From the NCBI RefSeq assembly GCF_001437125.1, contig NZ_JQCA01000024.1:1-64000 (forward strand): a stretch of DNA of 64,000 nucleotides, read 5' to 3'. Of the stretch, positions 1 through 6,982 are shown piece after piece (the first letter of the stretch is position 1; each line of letters starts with the position of its first letter). The stretch is from Levilactobacillus paucivorans. GTDB taxonomy: Bacteria > Bacillota > Bacilli > Lactobacillales > Lactobacillaceae. The position numbers and the translations under genes were made by a program. A model generated the notes under the pieces. That model did not search any database and was not told the DNA's origin. It saw only the letters and a program-made list of their open reading frames with translations.

Positions 1-81
1 ACCACTTCTAAGAATAGATTCTTAGTGTTGCACTTGATTTGACAATTGAGGCTTTTAAAAAAAGTCAACAATCTCACAAAA

Positions 82-110
82 AAATTGGTTCCTCAGCGAG
101 GAACCAATTC
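82..110 (-). terminator. Rho-independent terminator after the ART gene
   Basis: An 11-bp stem (AATTGGTTCCT / AGGAACCAATT, 5-nt loop) is followed on the minus strand by a run of T. It lies just after the stop of the gene that ends at 114. Confidence 0.85.
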
Positions 111-113
111 TTG

Positions 114-1061
114 CTATTTGTTCATCAAACTCATGGTAATTAAGCGATACCGCTGATCCTCATTGATCGTTGAAGTATGTTTGTGCTTACCGTATTTAAG
201 CGTAACCTTTAGCCGCCCCTTAATCGTGACTTTCTGAATCTTGGTCACGACTAACTTGGTATTCGGATTCAGGAGATACTCGTATTCCCCATCATATTCG
301 GAGATTGGATCCAGATACGCCCCGTGGTAGCCGGCCGGCATATTAATCTTCAATAAATCTTTCGACATAAAGTCAGTTCCCACGGACTTACTCAGCGTGG
401 TCGAGGCAAAACCTGGATCCCGGTAAACGGCTCCCGGCTTTAACTTCTTTCCTCCTAGCGACAGATTCACAATCCAGTCCGAGGTGCCGCGGTAGACAGT
501 CATCGGTTGCTTGAGTTTAAACGTCTTGAGAGCCGCTCTCAGGTCCTTAACGCGTTGCCGCGACTTAGTGGTGGACCGCTTCTTAGGCTTCCGTAGAACG
601 TTGTTAATGGCGTCTGAGCCCTCCCCGGTATAGCGACCGAGTACCTTGTGTTGCCGCTTACTGAGTGTCTTATACCACTTGCGAGACTGCCGATTCAGGT
701 TCTTTCTCACCTGCTTGGAAACCGTGATTTTCTGGGTGCTGTAGGTAACTGCGGCTAAGTTGTTCACCCACAAGGGCTCGTTACTATCGCCCACCGCAAC
801 CTTAGTGTGGCCCTCACGATGACTCATGATCGTCAACGCTGTATTCTTGGGAATTGTGACCACCTCATCGGTGGTGGCCGATCGGGCGTTAACATCTCGG
901 TCTGTCACAACCTGCGTGGTTCCCGGCGTAGTCGTTTGACTCGTCCGGTCAGTAATTGTGTAAACCTTAGATTTAGCGCTGGCTGTCTCTACTCCTAGGA
1001 CACCACCGCCTAAGGTGAGGCCCACCATAGTTAAGGCCACAAAGCGTTTGTATGTATTCAC
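114..1061 (-). CDS. Secreted SH3b + ADP-ribosyltransferase-like protein
   Basis: This is a putative exported mono-ADP-ribosyltransferase of 315 residues. I start it at GTG 1061 because a strong AGGAGGAG site sits at about 1068-1076; the longer open frame would add an acidic leader with no function. Residues 1-30 form a signal peptide ending in ETASA-K. Residues about 55-105 look like an SH3b wall-binding domain (VNAR..., WVNN). The C-terminal part has the R-S-E signature of the C3/VIP2-like ART fold: a YTG...INN.LR segment, Arg191 in YRGT, Ser220 in FASTTLS, and Glu259-Tyr-Glu261 in EYEYLL. In the family an ExE motif usually goes with arginine modification. It is monocistronic with its own promoter and terminator. 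Target and activity are unknown; fold assignment is fairly sure, function is inference. Confidence 0.75.
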   Translation of the reverse strand: MNTYKRFVALTMVGLTLGGGVLGVETASAKSKVYTITDRTSQTTTPGTTQVVTDRDVNARSATTDEVVTIPKNTALTIMSHREGHTKVAVGDSNEPLWVNNLAAVTYSTQKITVSKQVRKNLNRQSRKWYKTLSKRQHKVLGRYTGEGSDAINNVLRKPKKRSTTKSRQRVKDLRAALKTFKLKQPMTVYRGTSDWIVNLSLGGKKLKPGAVYRDPGFASTTLSKSVGTDFMSKDLLKINMPAGYHGAYLDPISEYDGEYEYLLNPNTKLVVTKIQKVTIKGRLKVTLKYGKHKHTSTINEDQRYRLITMSLMNK

Positions 1062-1123
1062 TTCTAACTCCTCCTCCGAACCCCCCACTTCTTGCAACGT
1101 TTCAGCCACTTGAAGTTAAATTA

Positions 1124-1151
1124 AGTATACCACCATCGGGCTTGGGTTAAA
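1124..1151 (-). promoter_or_regulatory. Sigma-A promoter of the ART gene
   Basis: Minus strand -35 TTTAAC (1146-1151), 16-bp spacer, -10 TATACT (1124-1129), about 60 bp upstream of the GTG start. Confidence 0.55.
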
Positions 1152-1229
1152 CGGTTTAATCCATCATTATTTAAGCCTGTCTTAAGGCCTTGCGGACAAC
1201 GTTACAGATGGTTTGACTGGCGTTACAAA

Positions 1230-1265
1230 AATAAGGAACTGTACCGGTTTGGTACGGTTCCTTTG
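1230..1265 (-). terminator. Rho-independent terminator
   Basis: Near-perfect hairpin with arms AAGGAACYGTACC / GGTACRGTTCCTT. The minus strand continues in TATTTTT, so it probably ends the amidotransferase transcript after the long hairpin at 1284-1394. Confidence 0.7.
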
Positions 1266-1283
1266 TATTTACATTGTCGAAAC

Positions 1284-1394
1284 GTGTGAAAAAGGGCAGT
1301 CAGCTCCGCTTAACACTGATAGTCAAATAATCCAAGCCCGAGATTATCCGACTATCACCGTTAATGCTCACTGACTAACCGCCCTTTTTCACAC
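1284..1394. repeat. 111-nt long imperfect hairpin
   Basis: The outer arms GTGTGAAAAAGGGC (1284-1297) and GCCCTTTTTCACAC (1381-1394) are exact complements. Pairing continues inward (GTCAG/CTGAC, then TGATAGTC at 1317-1324 with GACTATCA at 1349-1356). The 3' arm covers the last codons and stop of the amidotransferase gene. It may be a miniature inverted-repeat element or a 3'-UTR stability structure. Confidence 0.6.
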
Positions 1395-2060
1395 TCTTCT
1401 ACTAATAAAGTCCAACAACCTTGCCATAACCAAAAAGTTCTCGGCTGGAATCGGGAAGTCTGCCACGTCTTGGGCCGTTTGGTTGAGAACCGATCCCCGG
1501 ACGTAGTCGCCATCGTTGACGACCATGGTGTAGACGTTGTCCTCCATGACCTCGAGGTGGAACTGGAGACCGATGACGTTGCCATTGACCAGTAACCCCT
1601 GATTATCGATCTGGTCACTTTCAAATAATCGAATTGCACCAGCTGGGAGGTCAAAACGGTCTTGGTGCCAGTGAAGCACGGTCAGACTCTTGGGAATACC
1701 CGGAATCACCGTCGTCAAGCGTCTGACTGGCGCCCAACCGACTTCCTTTGCTGGGGCCGGACTGACCTTGGCTCCCATAAGCTTGGCAATCTGTTGGGCC
1801 CCAAAACAGGCGCCAAAGATCGGCTTGTGGGCGGCCATCATCTGTCGCATCAGCTCGCGTTCCGCGGCAATCCAAGGTGCCGAATCATTGGGACTGATCG
1901 GCCCACCTAAGACGACCAGCAAATCAGTTTCATCCACCGTTGGTAACTTCCCGTGTTGCGCTGGATGGTAGACGAAGACCTTGTGTCCCCGGTCGTGAGC
2001 CCAGATTCGAATCGCACCGGGACCTTCCTCCGGTGTGTGTTGCAAAATATTGACGCGCAT
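1389..2060 (-). CDS. Class I glutamine amidotransferase-like protein
   Basis: A 223-residue free-standing GATase1 domain, related to the amidotransferase domain of GMP synthase. Start is ATG 2060 with GGAGGGA at 2071-2077; an in-frame upstream extension is rejected. The catalytic triad is visible: Cys85 in the nucleophile elbow FGACFGAQQ, and His168 and Glu170 in LQFHLE. The oxyanion-side LGGPISPND motif is at 51-59. Family members of this type hydrolyse glutamine or process gamma-glutamyl compounds, but no synthetase partner is next to it, so the substrate is not known. Its 3' end runs into the long hairpin at 1284-1394. Confidence 0.8.
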   Translation of the reverse strand: MRVNILQHTPEEGPGAIRIWAHDRGHKVFVYHPAQHGKLPTVDETDLLVVLGGPISPNDSAPWIAAERELMRQMMAAHKPIFGACFGAQQIAKLMGAKVSPAPAKEVGWAPVRRLTTVIPGIPKSLTVLHWHQDRFDLPAGAIRLFESDQIDNQGLLVNGNVIGLQFHLEVMEDNVYTMVVNDGDYVRGSVLNQTAQDVADFPIPAENFLVMARLLDFISRRV

Positions 2061-2264
2061 GGCACTCACATCCCTCCAAATGAATCGACCGGATTGTACC
2101 ACTTGAAACTGGCCACTGCTTCTCACCGGGCTTCGTTTGATTGGTCACCCACTCTACTCTGAACAGGAAAATCAAATTTCCAACATAAAGCGCTTGCAAA
2201 AAGTAAGCCTTTTGCTTAACGTTAGAGGTGTTGTTATTTCTATATTAAAGGATGGTATTGATTT

Positions 2265-2810
2265 ATGGACTATCTCCTTCTTTTACGAGGGATCAACGTC
2301 GGCGGTCATCACCGCGTGCCGATGGCTCAGCTCAGAGACCAACTCACCGCAACGGGCTTCACGAATGTCCGTTCCTATATCAACAGTGGCAATCTCTTTG
2401 TCACCAGTATGGAACCATTTGTGACTTGTGCGGCCAAAATCCAGGCATTACTGGCCACCGAATTCGATTTTCCGATCGACTTTCGCTTGATCAGCCGCCC
2501 GGAATTTCTGGCCGATCTGGGCTTGGCTCCGAACTGGTGGGGAGCCGACCCCGCATTGCGTCACAACGCCTTGTTCAAGCTCAATACTTACGAACCCAGC
2601 AACGACAACTGGCTAACCGAGCATGTCACCAGTGACTACGACCGAATACTTATAACGCCCAATCTGATTTTTTGGACGTCCACCCTCAAGGTTCATTTCA
2701 GCCGGTCATTTTATAGCAAGATTCTCGGGACTCCCCTGTATCGCCAGACCAGTGCCCGTAACTTCAATACCACAACGAAACTCAAAAAAATTTTGGAGGA
2801 ATTCTCATGA
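2265..2810 (+). CDS. DUF1697 family protein
   Basis: A 181-residue cytoplasmic protein. The N-terminus LLLLRGINVGGHHRVPM followed by TGF.NVRSYINSGNLF is the signature of DUF1697, a family with a ferredoxin-like fold and no settled function. It is the first gene of a three-gene operon: its stop overlaps the ATG of the deformylase-like gene by 4 bp (ATGA), so translation is probably coupled. The upstream region is shared with the divergent amidotransferase gene. Confidence 0.85.
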   Translation: MDYLLLLRGINVGGHHRVPMAQLRDQLTATGFTNVRSYINSGNLFVTSMEPFVTCAAKIQALLATEFDFPIDFRLISRPEFLADLGLAPNWWGADPALRHNALFKLNTYEPSNDNWLTEHVTSDYDRILITPNLIFWTSTLKVHFSRSFYSKILGTPLYRQTSARNFNTTTKLKKILEEFS

Positions 2811-3217
2811 TTAGAAATTTAGTTCACGATCCAGCTCGCTTACAAACGCAGTCGACCCCCGCTACCGAACTCGATGGCCAAGTGGTGACTGACCTTCTCG
2901 ATACCCTGAAGGCCCACAGTGTCAATGGTATTGGTATGGCTGCCAACATGATTGGGGTCAACAAGCGCATCATCGTGATTAACCTGGGGATGATTCCAAT
3001 TGCCATGCTCAACCCACAGATCGTTAAGATTTCCGGTGAATTCAAGACTGAGGAAGGTTGCCTGTCACTCAAGGGAACTCGGCCAACGACGCGGTACAAA
3101 GCCATTACCGTTCGCTTCATGGACCAGAACTTCAAGCCTCACGAACAGGTCTTTGCCGGTCTGGTCGCCCAAGCCATTCAACATGAGGTTGACCACTGTA
3201 ATGGAATTTTGATCTAG
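2807..3217 (+). CDS. Short peptide deformylase-like protein
   Basis: A 136-residue protein of the polypeptide deformylase fold, which removes the formyl group from nascent N-terminal methionine. All three family motifs are present: GIGMAANMIG at 41-50 (usual form GxGLAAPQIG), EEGCLSL at 82-88 with metal ligand Cys85, and HEVDH at 126-130 with ligands His126 and His130 and catalytic Glu127. The Pro-to-Asn and Gln-to-Met changes in motif 1 are departures from the canonical enzyme. The housekeeping lactobacillar Def is about 185 residues, so this is likely the short second paralogue. It is coupled to the upstream DUF1697 gene. Confidence 0.85.
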   Translation: MIRNLVHDPARLQTQSTPATELDGQVVTDLLDTLKAHSVNGIGMAANMIGVNKRIIVINLGMIPIAMLNPQIVKISGEFKTEEGCLSLKGTRPTTRYKAITVRFMDQNFKPHEQVFAGLVAQAIQHEVDHCNGILI

Positions 3218-3228
3218 GAGATCTTGCC

Positions 3229-3846
3229 ATGACTGAAGAAGAAAAGATGTTGGCCGGCAAGCTCTACGACCCGACTGACGCCAAACTAACCGCGCGCCTG
3301 CACTACGCGCATCACTTATCCCAGGAGTACAGCCAAACCTTTGATGATGAATCTGATAAACGGGAAGCCATTCTGGAAAAACTACTCCCTAATCGGAAAC
3401 CTGGCATGTACTTGCAAGGACCAATCTTCTTCGACTATGGGTGTTACACCACCTTTGGCGAGAACTTCTATGCCAACGCTAATTTTACGGTGTTGGACTG
3501 CGGCCCCGTCACTATCGGCAATAGCTGCTGGTTCGGTCCTAATGTCACGTTGGTCACCCCGATGCATCCTCTCCGCTACCAAGATCGCAACGCCCGCTAT
3601 CGTGCAGACGGCAGCAAATACAACCTTGAGTACGACCGGCCAATCACCATTGGCGACAACTGCTGGTTTGGCAGTAACGTGACCGTGATCGGCGGTGTGA
3701 CCATTGGGAGTGGCTGTGTCATCGGTGCCGGCAGCGTCGTCACCAAGGACATCCCTGACAACTCACTTGCCGTCGGGAATCCGTGCCACGTCTTGCGAAC
3801 CATTACTGAAGAAGACGCCATCAATTTCCATCAGGAACTTCTCTAA
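3229..3846 (+). CDS. Maltose/galactoside O-acetyltransferase family protein
   Basis: A 205-residue acetyl-CoA-dependent sugar O-acetyltransferase of the LacA/Maa type. The N-terminal mac domain (EEEKMLAGKLYDP...) is followed by a left-handed beta-helix of hexapeptide repeats, with VTLVTPMHPL (catalytic His) and IGDNCWFGSNVTVIGGVTIGSG typical of the family. The start follows GGAG 11 bp after the deformylase-like gene, and it closes that operon. The true acceptor sugar cannot be told from sequence. Confidence 0.88.
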   Translation: MTEEEKMLAGKLYDPTDAKLTARLHYAHHLSQEYSQTFDDESDKREAILEKLLPNRKPGMYLQGPIFFDYGCYTTFGENFYANANFTVLDCGPVTIGNSCWFGPNVTLVTPMHPLRYQDRNARYRADGSKYNLEYDRPITIGDNCWFGSNVTVIGGVTIGSGCVIGAGSVVTKDIPDNSLAVGNPCHVLRTITEEDAINFHQELL

Positions 3847-3924
3847 GGTCGATTGAGCCAACCCGGAGAATCCACGACGCTGTATCGTGTTATCATAAGA
3901 GCATCGGAAAGGTAGATGAGCAGT

Positions 3925-4263
3925 ATGACTCATCGTTCAAAAAAATGGCTGAAATGGTTCTTGCCAACACTTGTCTTACTTCTATTGCTTCTCACGTTTA
4001 CACCATTTGTGCCCAGTAATGCTGTCAGACTGTGCATTCTGAAAAATGGTCATCCATTTGCGGCGCTTTTGTCCGGTCCCAGTAAACTCTCTAAATCAGA
4101 AATTAAGGATTACAGCGGGAGTAAGCGGCAACAGCACTATCAAATCAATGTGCCCTTCCCTACAGATAGCGCGGACGTCGACGTGTTAGTTGTCCGTAAG
4201 GTTGCTAAGAACCATTTCTACAATAAGTATCTTGCGACGCCTTCCTACGCGCTGGGGCCATAA
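3925..4263 (+). CDS. Small membrane-anchored hypothetical protein
   Basis: About 112 residues with one N-terminal hydrophobic helix (roughly residues 8-28, rich in Leu) after a basic cluster, so it is probably anchored or exported. The rest is polar with SKSEIKDYSGSK and no motif I recognise. I prefer ATG 3925 because GGAAAGG (3906-3912) is too close to the ATG at 3916. It is monocistronic and ends before a strong terminator. Confidence 0.55.
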   Translation: MTHRSKKWLKWFLPTLVLLLLLLTFTPFVPSNAVRLCILKNGHPFAALLSGPSKLSKSEIKDYSGSKRQQHYQINVPFPTDSADVDVLVVRKVAKNHFYNKYLATPSYALGP

Positions 4264-4296
4264 AGTTAGGGATAAAACTGAACTCTTTGTTCCATA

Positions 4297-4348
4297 AATT
4301 GAACCCTCAAAGTTGGATTTTTTCCAACCTTGAGGGCTCAATTTTTTT
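4297..4348. terminator. Strong terminator between convergent genes
   Basis: About 20-bp stem (ATTGAACCCTCAAAGTTGGA with TCCAACCTTGAGGGCTCAAT) followed by T7 on the plus strand. It ends the gene at 3925-4263 and may also serve the convergent gene at 4372. Confidence 0.9.
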
Positions 4349-4371
4349 GCCTGTAAGATCAGCTAGGCTAA

Positions 4372-4740
4372 CTACCGATGCCGCCACCAAAGCCGATACC
4401 CACCCCAAACAATCAGTCCTAAATCTAGCATCATCAAAATCGCCCAGAGCCAAAGAAAATCCGCCATCAGTGGGGAACGCTGCGTCTGCCAAAGGTCGAT
4501 GGCCATCCCAATCACGAGGCAGCCATTGATAGCCAGCCCCCACTCCTTGGTCCGACGGTGTTTAGCCAAAGCTGTGACCCCAATCACCACCAGAATGGTA
4601 GCGACAAGCCACAGGTCGCGTGGCCGCCACGTCAATTCCAAGTCAAGATCCGTAGTGGTTGGCATCATCGACATCAACCACAGAAAATACAGACTCGTGA
4701 GCGCACTCAACATCGGCACATACCGGTAGAGCTTCTGCAT
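4372..4740 (-). CDS. Four-helix small membrane protein, hypothetical
   Basis: A 122-residue integral membrane protein with about four hydrophobic segments (residues 7-24, 44-61, 70-86, 97-117) and basic loops (KHRRTKEWG, WWRHR at the end). Start ATG 4740 has GGGAGGTGAGG just upstream. No family recognised. It is followed upstream by thioredoxin's terminator, so it appears to be transcribed alone. Confidence 0.65.
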   Translation of the reverse strand: MQKLYRYVPMLSALTSLYFLWLMSMMPTTTDLDLELTWRPRDLWLVATILVVIGVTALAKHRRTKEWGLAINGCLVIGMAIDLWQTQRSPLMADFLWLWAILMMLDLGLIVWGGYRLWWRHR

Positions 4741-4803
4741 GGCCCTCACCTCCCGTTTTGACTTCACCCGTACTGTAGGACGGTTAGAACTGAAAGGTAA
4801 ACA

Positions 4804-4846
4804 AAAGCGGCTCGACTTACCCCCAATGGTAATTCGAGCCGCTTTA
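4804..4846 (-). terminator. Terminator of trxA
   Basis: 12-bp stem AAAGCGGCTCGA / TTCGAGCCGCTTT around an 18-nt loop; a T stretch follows on the minus strand. Confidence 0.85.
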
Positions 4847-4867
4847 CTGTCTTCATCTTGATTGCTT

Positions 4868-5188
4868 TTAAGCCAGGGCTTCCTTCAAAGCCGCCTCGAA
4901 AAGTGGTTTTGGCCGAGCGCCAACCAACCGGTTGATGACCTGGCCATCCTTCTTAATTAAGAACGTTGGAATTCCCTGAACTTGGAACTGACTGGCGATC
5001 TGCTTGTCATGGTCGATGTTGATCGACGTAAACGTCACCTTGTCCTTGAAGTCTTCACTCTCGGAAAGCTTCCGTAAAATCGGATCCATCATCTTACAAG
5101 GTGGACACCAGTCGGCGCGAAAGTCGACCACGGTGACCCCAGTATTCGTTTCTTTTTCAAAGTCCTGGTCGTGGATTTCCTTAATCAT
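4868..5188 (-). CDS. trxA: Thioredoxin
   Basis: A 106-residue thioredoxin that reduces disulfides in the cytoplasm using electrons from thioredoxin reductase. Features are FRADWCPPCKMMDP with the active-site pair Cys28/Cys31, the cis-proline loop GIPTFLI and the C-terminal helix. The active site is WCPPC rather than the canonical WCGPC; a proline there usually raises the redox potential. Start is ATG 5188, since the ribosome site at 5196-5201 is too close to the ATG at 5194. It has its own promoter and a roughly 110-nt leader with a stem of 9 bp. Confidence 0.92.
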   Translation of the reverse strand: MIKEIHDQDFEKETNTGVTVVDFRADWCPPCKMMDPILRKLSESEDFKDKVTFTSINIDHDKQIASQFQVQGIPTFLIKKDGQVINRLVGARPKPLFEAALKEALA

Positions 5189-5225
5189 GCTCATTCTCCT
5201 CTAGACTCCCCATAGGGATTATTTA

Positions 5226-5296
5226 GGGTCGCCACCCTCGGCTAAGAGCGAATCCAACCCTCTGTTAAATTCATAAAAAATTTCAGTGGCGACCTT
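5226..5296 (-). promoter_or_regulatory. Structured 5' leader of trxA
   Basis: In the leader, GGTCGCCAC pairs perfectly with GTGGCGACC, enclosing about 50 nt that can form a smaller inner stem (GGUU with AGCC). I do not recognise it as a known riboswitch class. Confidence 0.4.
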
Positions 5297-5306
5297 TGAT
5301 GTTCTC

Positions 5307-5335
5307 AATATACCCCAATAGGTATAACGGAGCAA
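5307..5335 (-). promoter_or_regulatory. Promoter of trxA
   Basis: Minus strand -35 TTGCTC (5330-5335), 17-bp spacer, -10 TATATT (5307-5312). Confidence 0.6.
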
Positions 5336-5346
5336 CCTTTTTGCTT

Positions 5347-6741
5347 CTATTGGCAAATATGATCGATCCAGTCAAAGAGGCCTGGCAGGTCGTAATCCCC
5401 GTCGTGTGGCCGTCCCCAAGGAAATGCTAGGTCAACATCTCGGCCCTGATTTTTAAGTAACGTTGCCAGAATAAAGGGAATCGCAAATGAGGTCTCTCGG
5501 TCGGAGGCCCCATGCCGAATCCGCCAATGTTGGGCAACCTGACTTTGGTTGGTCTGTAAATAACTCACCGGATTGACCGCGGCAACGAGATCCGGATCGG
5601 CCTGTCGCGCCGCTACGGTGCTGTGTTTCTGAGCAAACGATGTAAAGTGTCCGGCCGCAAACAACCGGCTCCCAAACAGACTGGTCTCCGGACTACTGAG
5701 GTCCAAAGCGTCAAACGCCGGAACCGATTTCTGTCGTGTAAGCCCCCTGAGGTATTGTCGCCAATCTAACTGCGTCACATAGCCGGCCTGAATCGTCAAC
5801 CCTCGTTGGGTAGTCACATCATCTCCGGCATCTAAGGCCTGCTGGGCCGACCACTTAAGTTCATTGATAATGGCTTGCTGGAAAGGCCCCTGTCCTTGCT
5901 CATCTAACGTCAATGGCGCTTTCTGGTCGTTCTGTAAATGAAGCGAATTGACATAAGCTGGAAAGGTGGCCTTCACCTGGTCCGATAATGCCTGTTCCTT
6001 GGCGGTAAGCTTGCCAGCCACCGGCGTCACCTGCATACGATCCCCTACTCGCGTAAGCTGTTGGCTGTGCCAGGTGTTCAGACCGTTGAACTGCCATTCA
6101 TAAGCCGCATCGGCATGTTCTAAGTCAGAGATTGGGCAGTAGGTCGATACGGCAAAAACATCATCGGTAGCCGGCACCGCACCGAGTTCCGCTAAGGGGG
6201 TCGCAAAGAAGTCGGCGTTGCCACTAGCCCCCGCTAACGCCGAGGCGGCCCCACCGGCACTGGTTCCGTTGGTGATGATCTTTTCGGTATCACCGGGAAT
6301 CCAGCCGGCATTGAACTTCACGTAACGAATGGCGGCCTTCAGATCCACAATAAATGCCGGAGCCTTGCCAACGAATTCGCCCCCATTCTGCGTCGTTCGC
6401 CCACGAACACCGGCGGAAACCACGACATACCCGCGGGCTAACGCCTGGAGAATCGTTGCGCCGCGGCTAAATGGTGCCGAGTTGCCTGGAAAATCTCGGG
6501 GTCCCGGCAAGTAGCCCCCCACGGTATTGGGCATGAAGATGGGGGCCGTGACTCGACTGTAGCCGTTAACCCGACCCTGATTAAAGTATGGCTCCGGCAC
6601 AAAGACATTGAGTCGCTGCTCCTCCGCGACAGGCATCATCAGATAGTCCAGATCTAAAAAAGCCCGGTATGTGACCCGTCGACCACTCACCACCACCGTT
6701 TGGCGTTCAAATTTCTTTTCGTTAAACCGCAAGGGTGTCAT
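5347..6741 (-). CDS. tanB: Tannase (tannin acylhydrolase), TanB type
   Basis: A 464-residue alpha/beta hydrolase that cleaves galloyl esters of tannins and methyl gallate. It closely matches the characterised L. plantarum enzyme along its length: PNTVGGYLPGP, RGYVVVSAGVRGRTT, KAPAFIVDLKAAIRYVK, ITNGTSAGGAASALAGASGN and the C-terminal DYDLPGLFDWID. From ATG 6741, catalytic Ser161 lies in GTSAGG, Asp414 in GASDRETSF and His446 in RPHDGDYD; the plantarum triad is Ser163/Asp419/His451. No signal peptide, so it is intracellular like that enzyme. Start ATG 6741 is preferred over GTG 6747, which abuts the GGAGGAG site. Divergent from an amino-acid-type permease. Confidence 0.95.
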   Translation of the reverse strand: MTPLRFNEKKFERQTVVVSGRRVTYRAFLDLDYLMMPVAEEQRLNVFVPEPYFNQGRVNGYSRVTAPIFMPNTVGGYLPGPRDFPGNSAPFSRGATILQALARGYVVVSAGVRGRTTQNGGEFVGKAPAFIVDLKAAIRYVKFNAGWIPGDTEKIITNGTSAGGAASALAGASGNADFFATPLAELGAVPATDDVFAVSTYCPISDLEHADAAYEWQFNGLNTWHSQQLTRVGDRMQVTPVAGKLTAKEQALSDQVKATFPAYVNSLHLQNDQKAPLTLDEQGQGPFQQAIINELKWSAQQALDAGDDVTTQRGLTIQAGYVTQLDWRQYLRGLTRQKSVPAFDALDLSSPETSLFGSRLFAAGHFTSFAQKHSTVAARQADPDLVAAVNPVSYLQTNQSQVAQHWRIRHGASDRETSFAIPFILATLLKNQGRDVDLAFPWGRPHDGDYDLPGLFDWIDHICQ

Positions 6742-6888
6742 TGCCACTCCTCCATTTCACAACTCTTTCCCCTAACCATAGTGGAAATATTGAGCCAGGG
6801 CAATCATTTTGATGGGCCATCTTTACCGACTGTTGCTGATGTTGCCCCTGAATGGTTATTCCCCTAATCGCTTGTGAATTTTCAGAGT

Positions 6889-6972
6889 CACTTTCATTGT
6901 TGCAAACGCTATCATTCAGTAGAATGGGAACCATAATTTCACAAGTATTCGAAAATCTACTCAATGAAAGTG
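6889..6972. promoter_or_regulatory. 11-bp inverted repeat in the tanB/permease divergent region
   Basis: CACTTTCATTG at 6889-6899 and its exact complement CAATGAAAGTG at 6962-6972 lie 62 bp apart in the 241-bp region between the two divergent genes. The second arm includes the likely ribosome site of the permease. It may be an operator or an mRNA hairpin. Confidence 0.35.
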
Positions 6973-6982
6973 AGCCATCATC

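Noticed and set aside
1..26. CTAAGAAT-AG-ATTCTTAG palindrome at the window start
   Set aside because: Short perfect palindrome, but its gene context is outside the window, so I cannot tell an operator from a terminator remnant.
807..998. Plus-strand frame opposite the ADP-ribosyltransferase-like gene
   Set aside because: No ribosome site or protein-like features; lies wholly antisense to the supported gene.
2185..2198. Catabolite-responsive (cre) site upstream of the DUF1697 gene
   Set aside because: Only the centre AAGCGCTT fits; the outer positions deviate from the consensus at three places.
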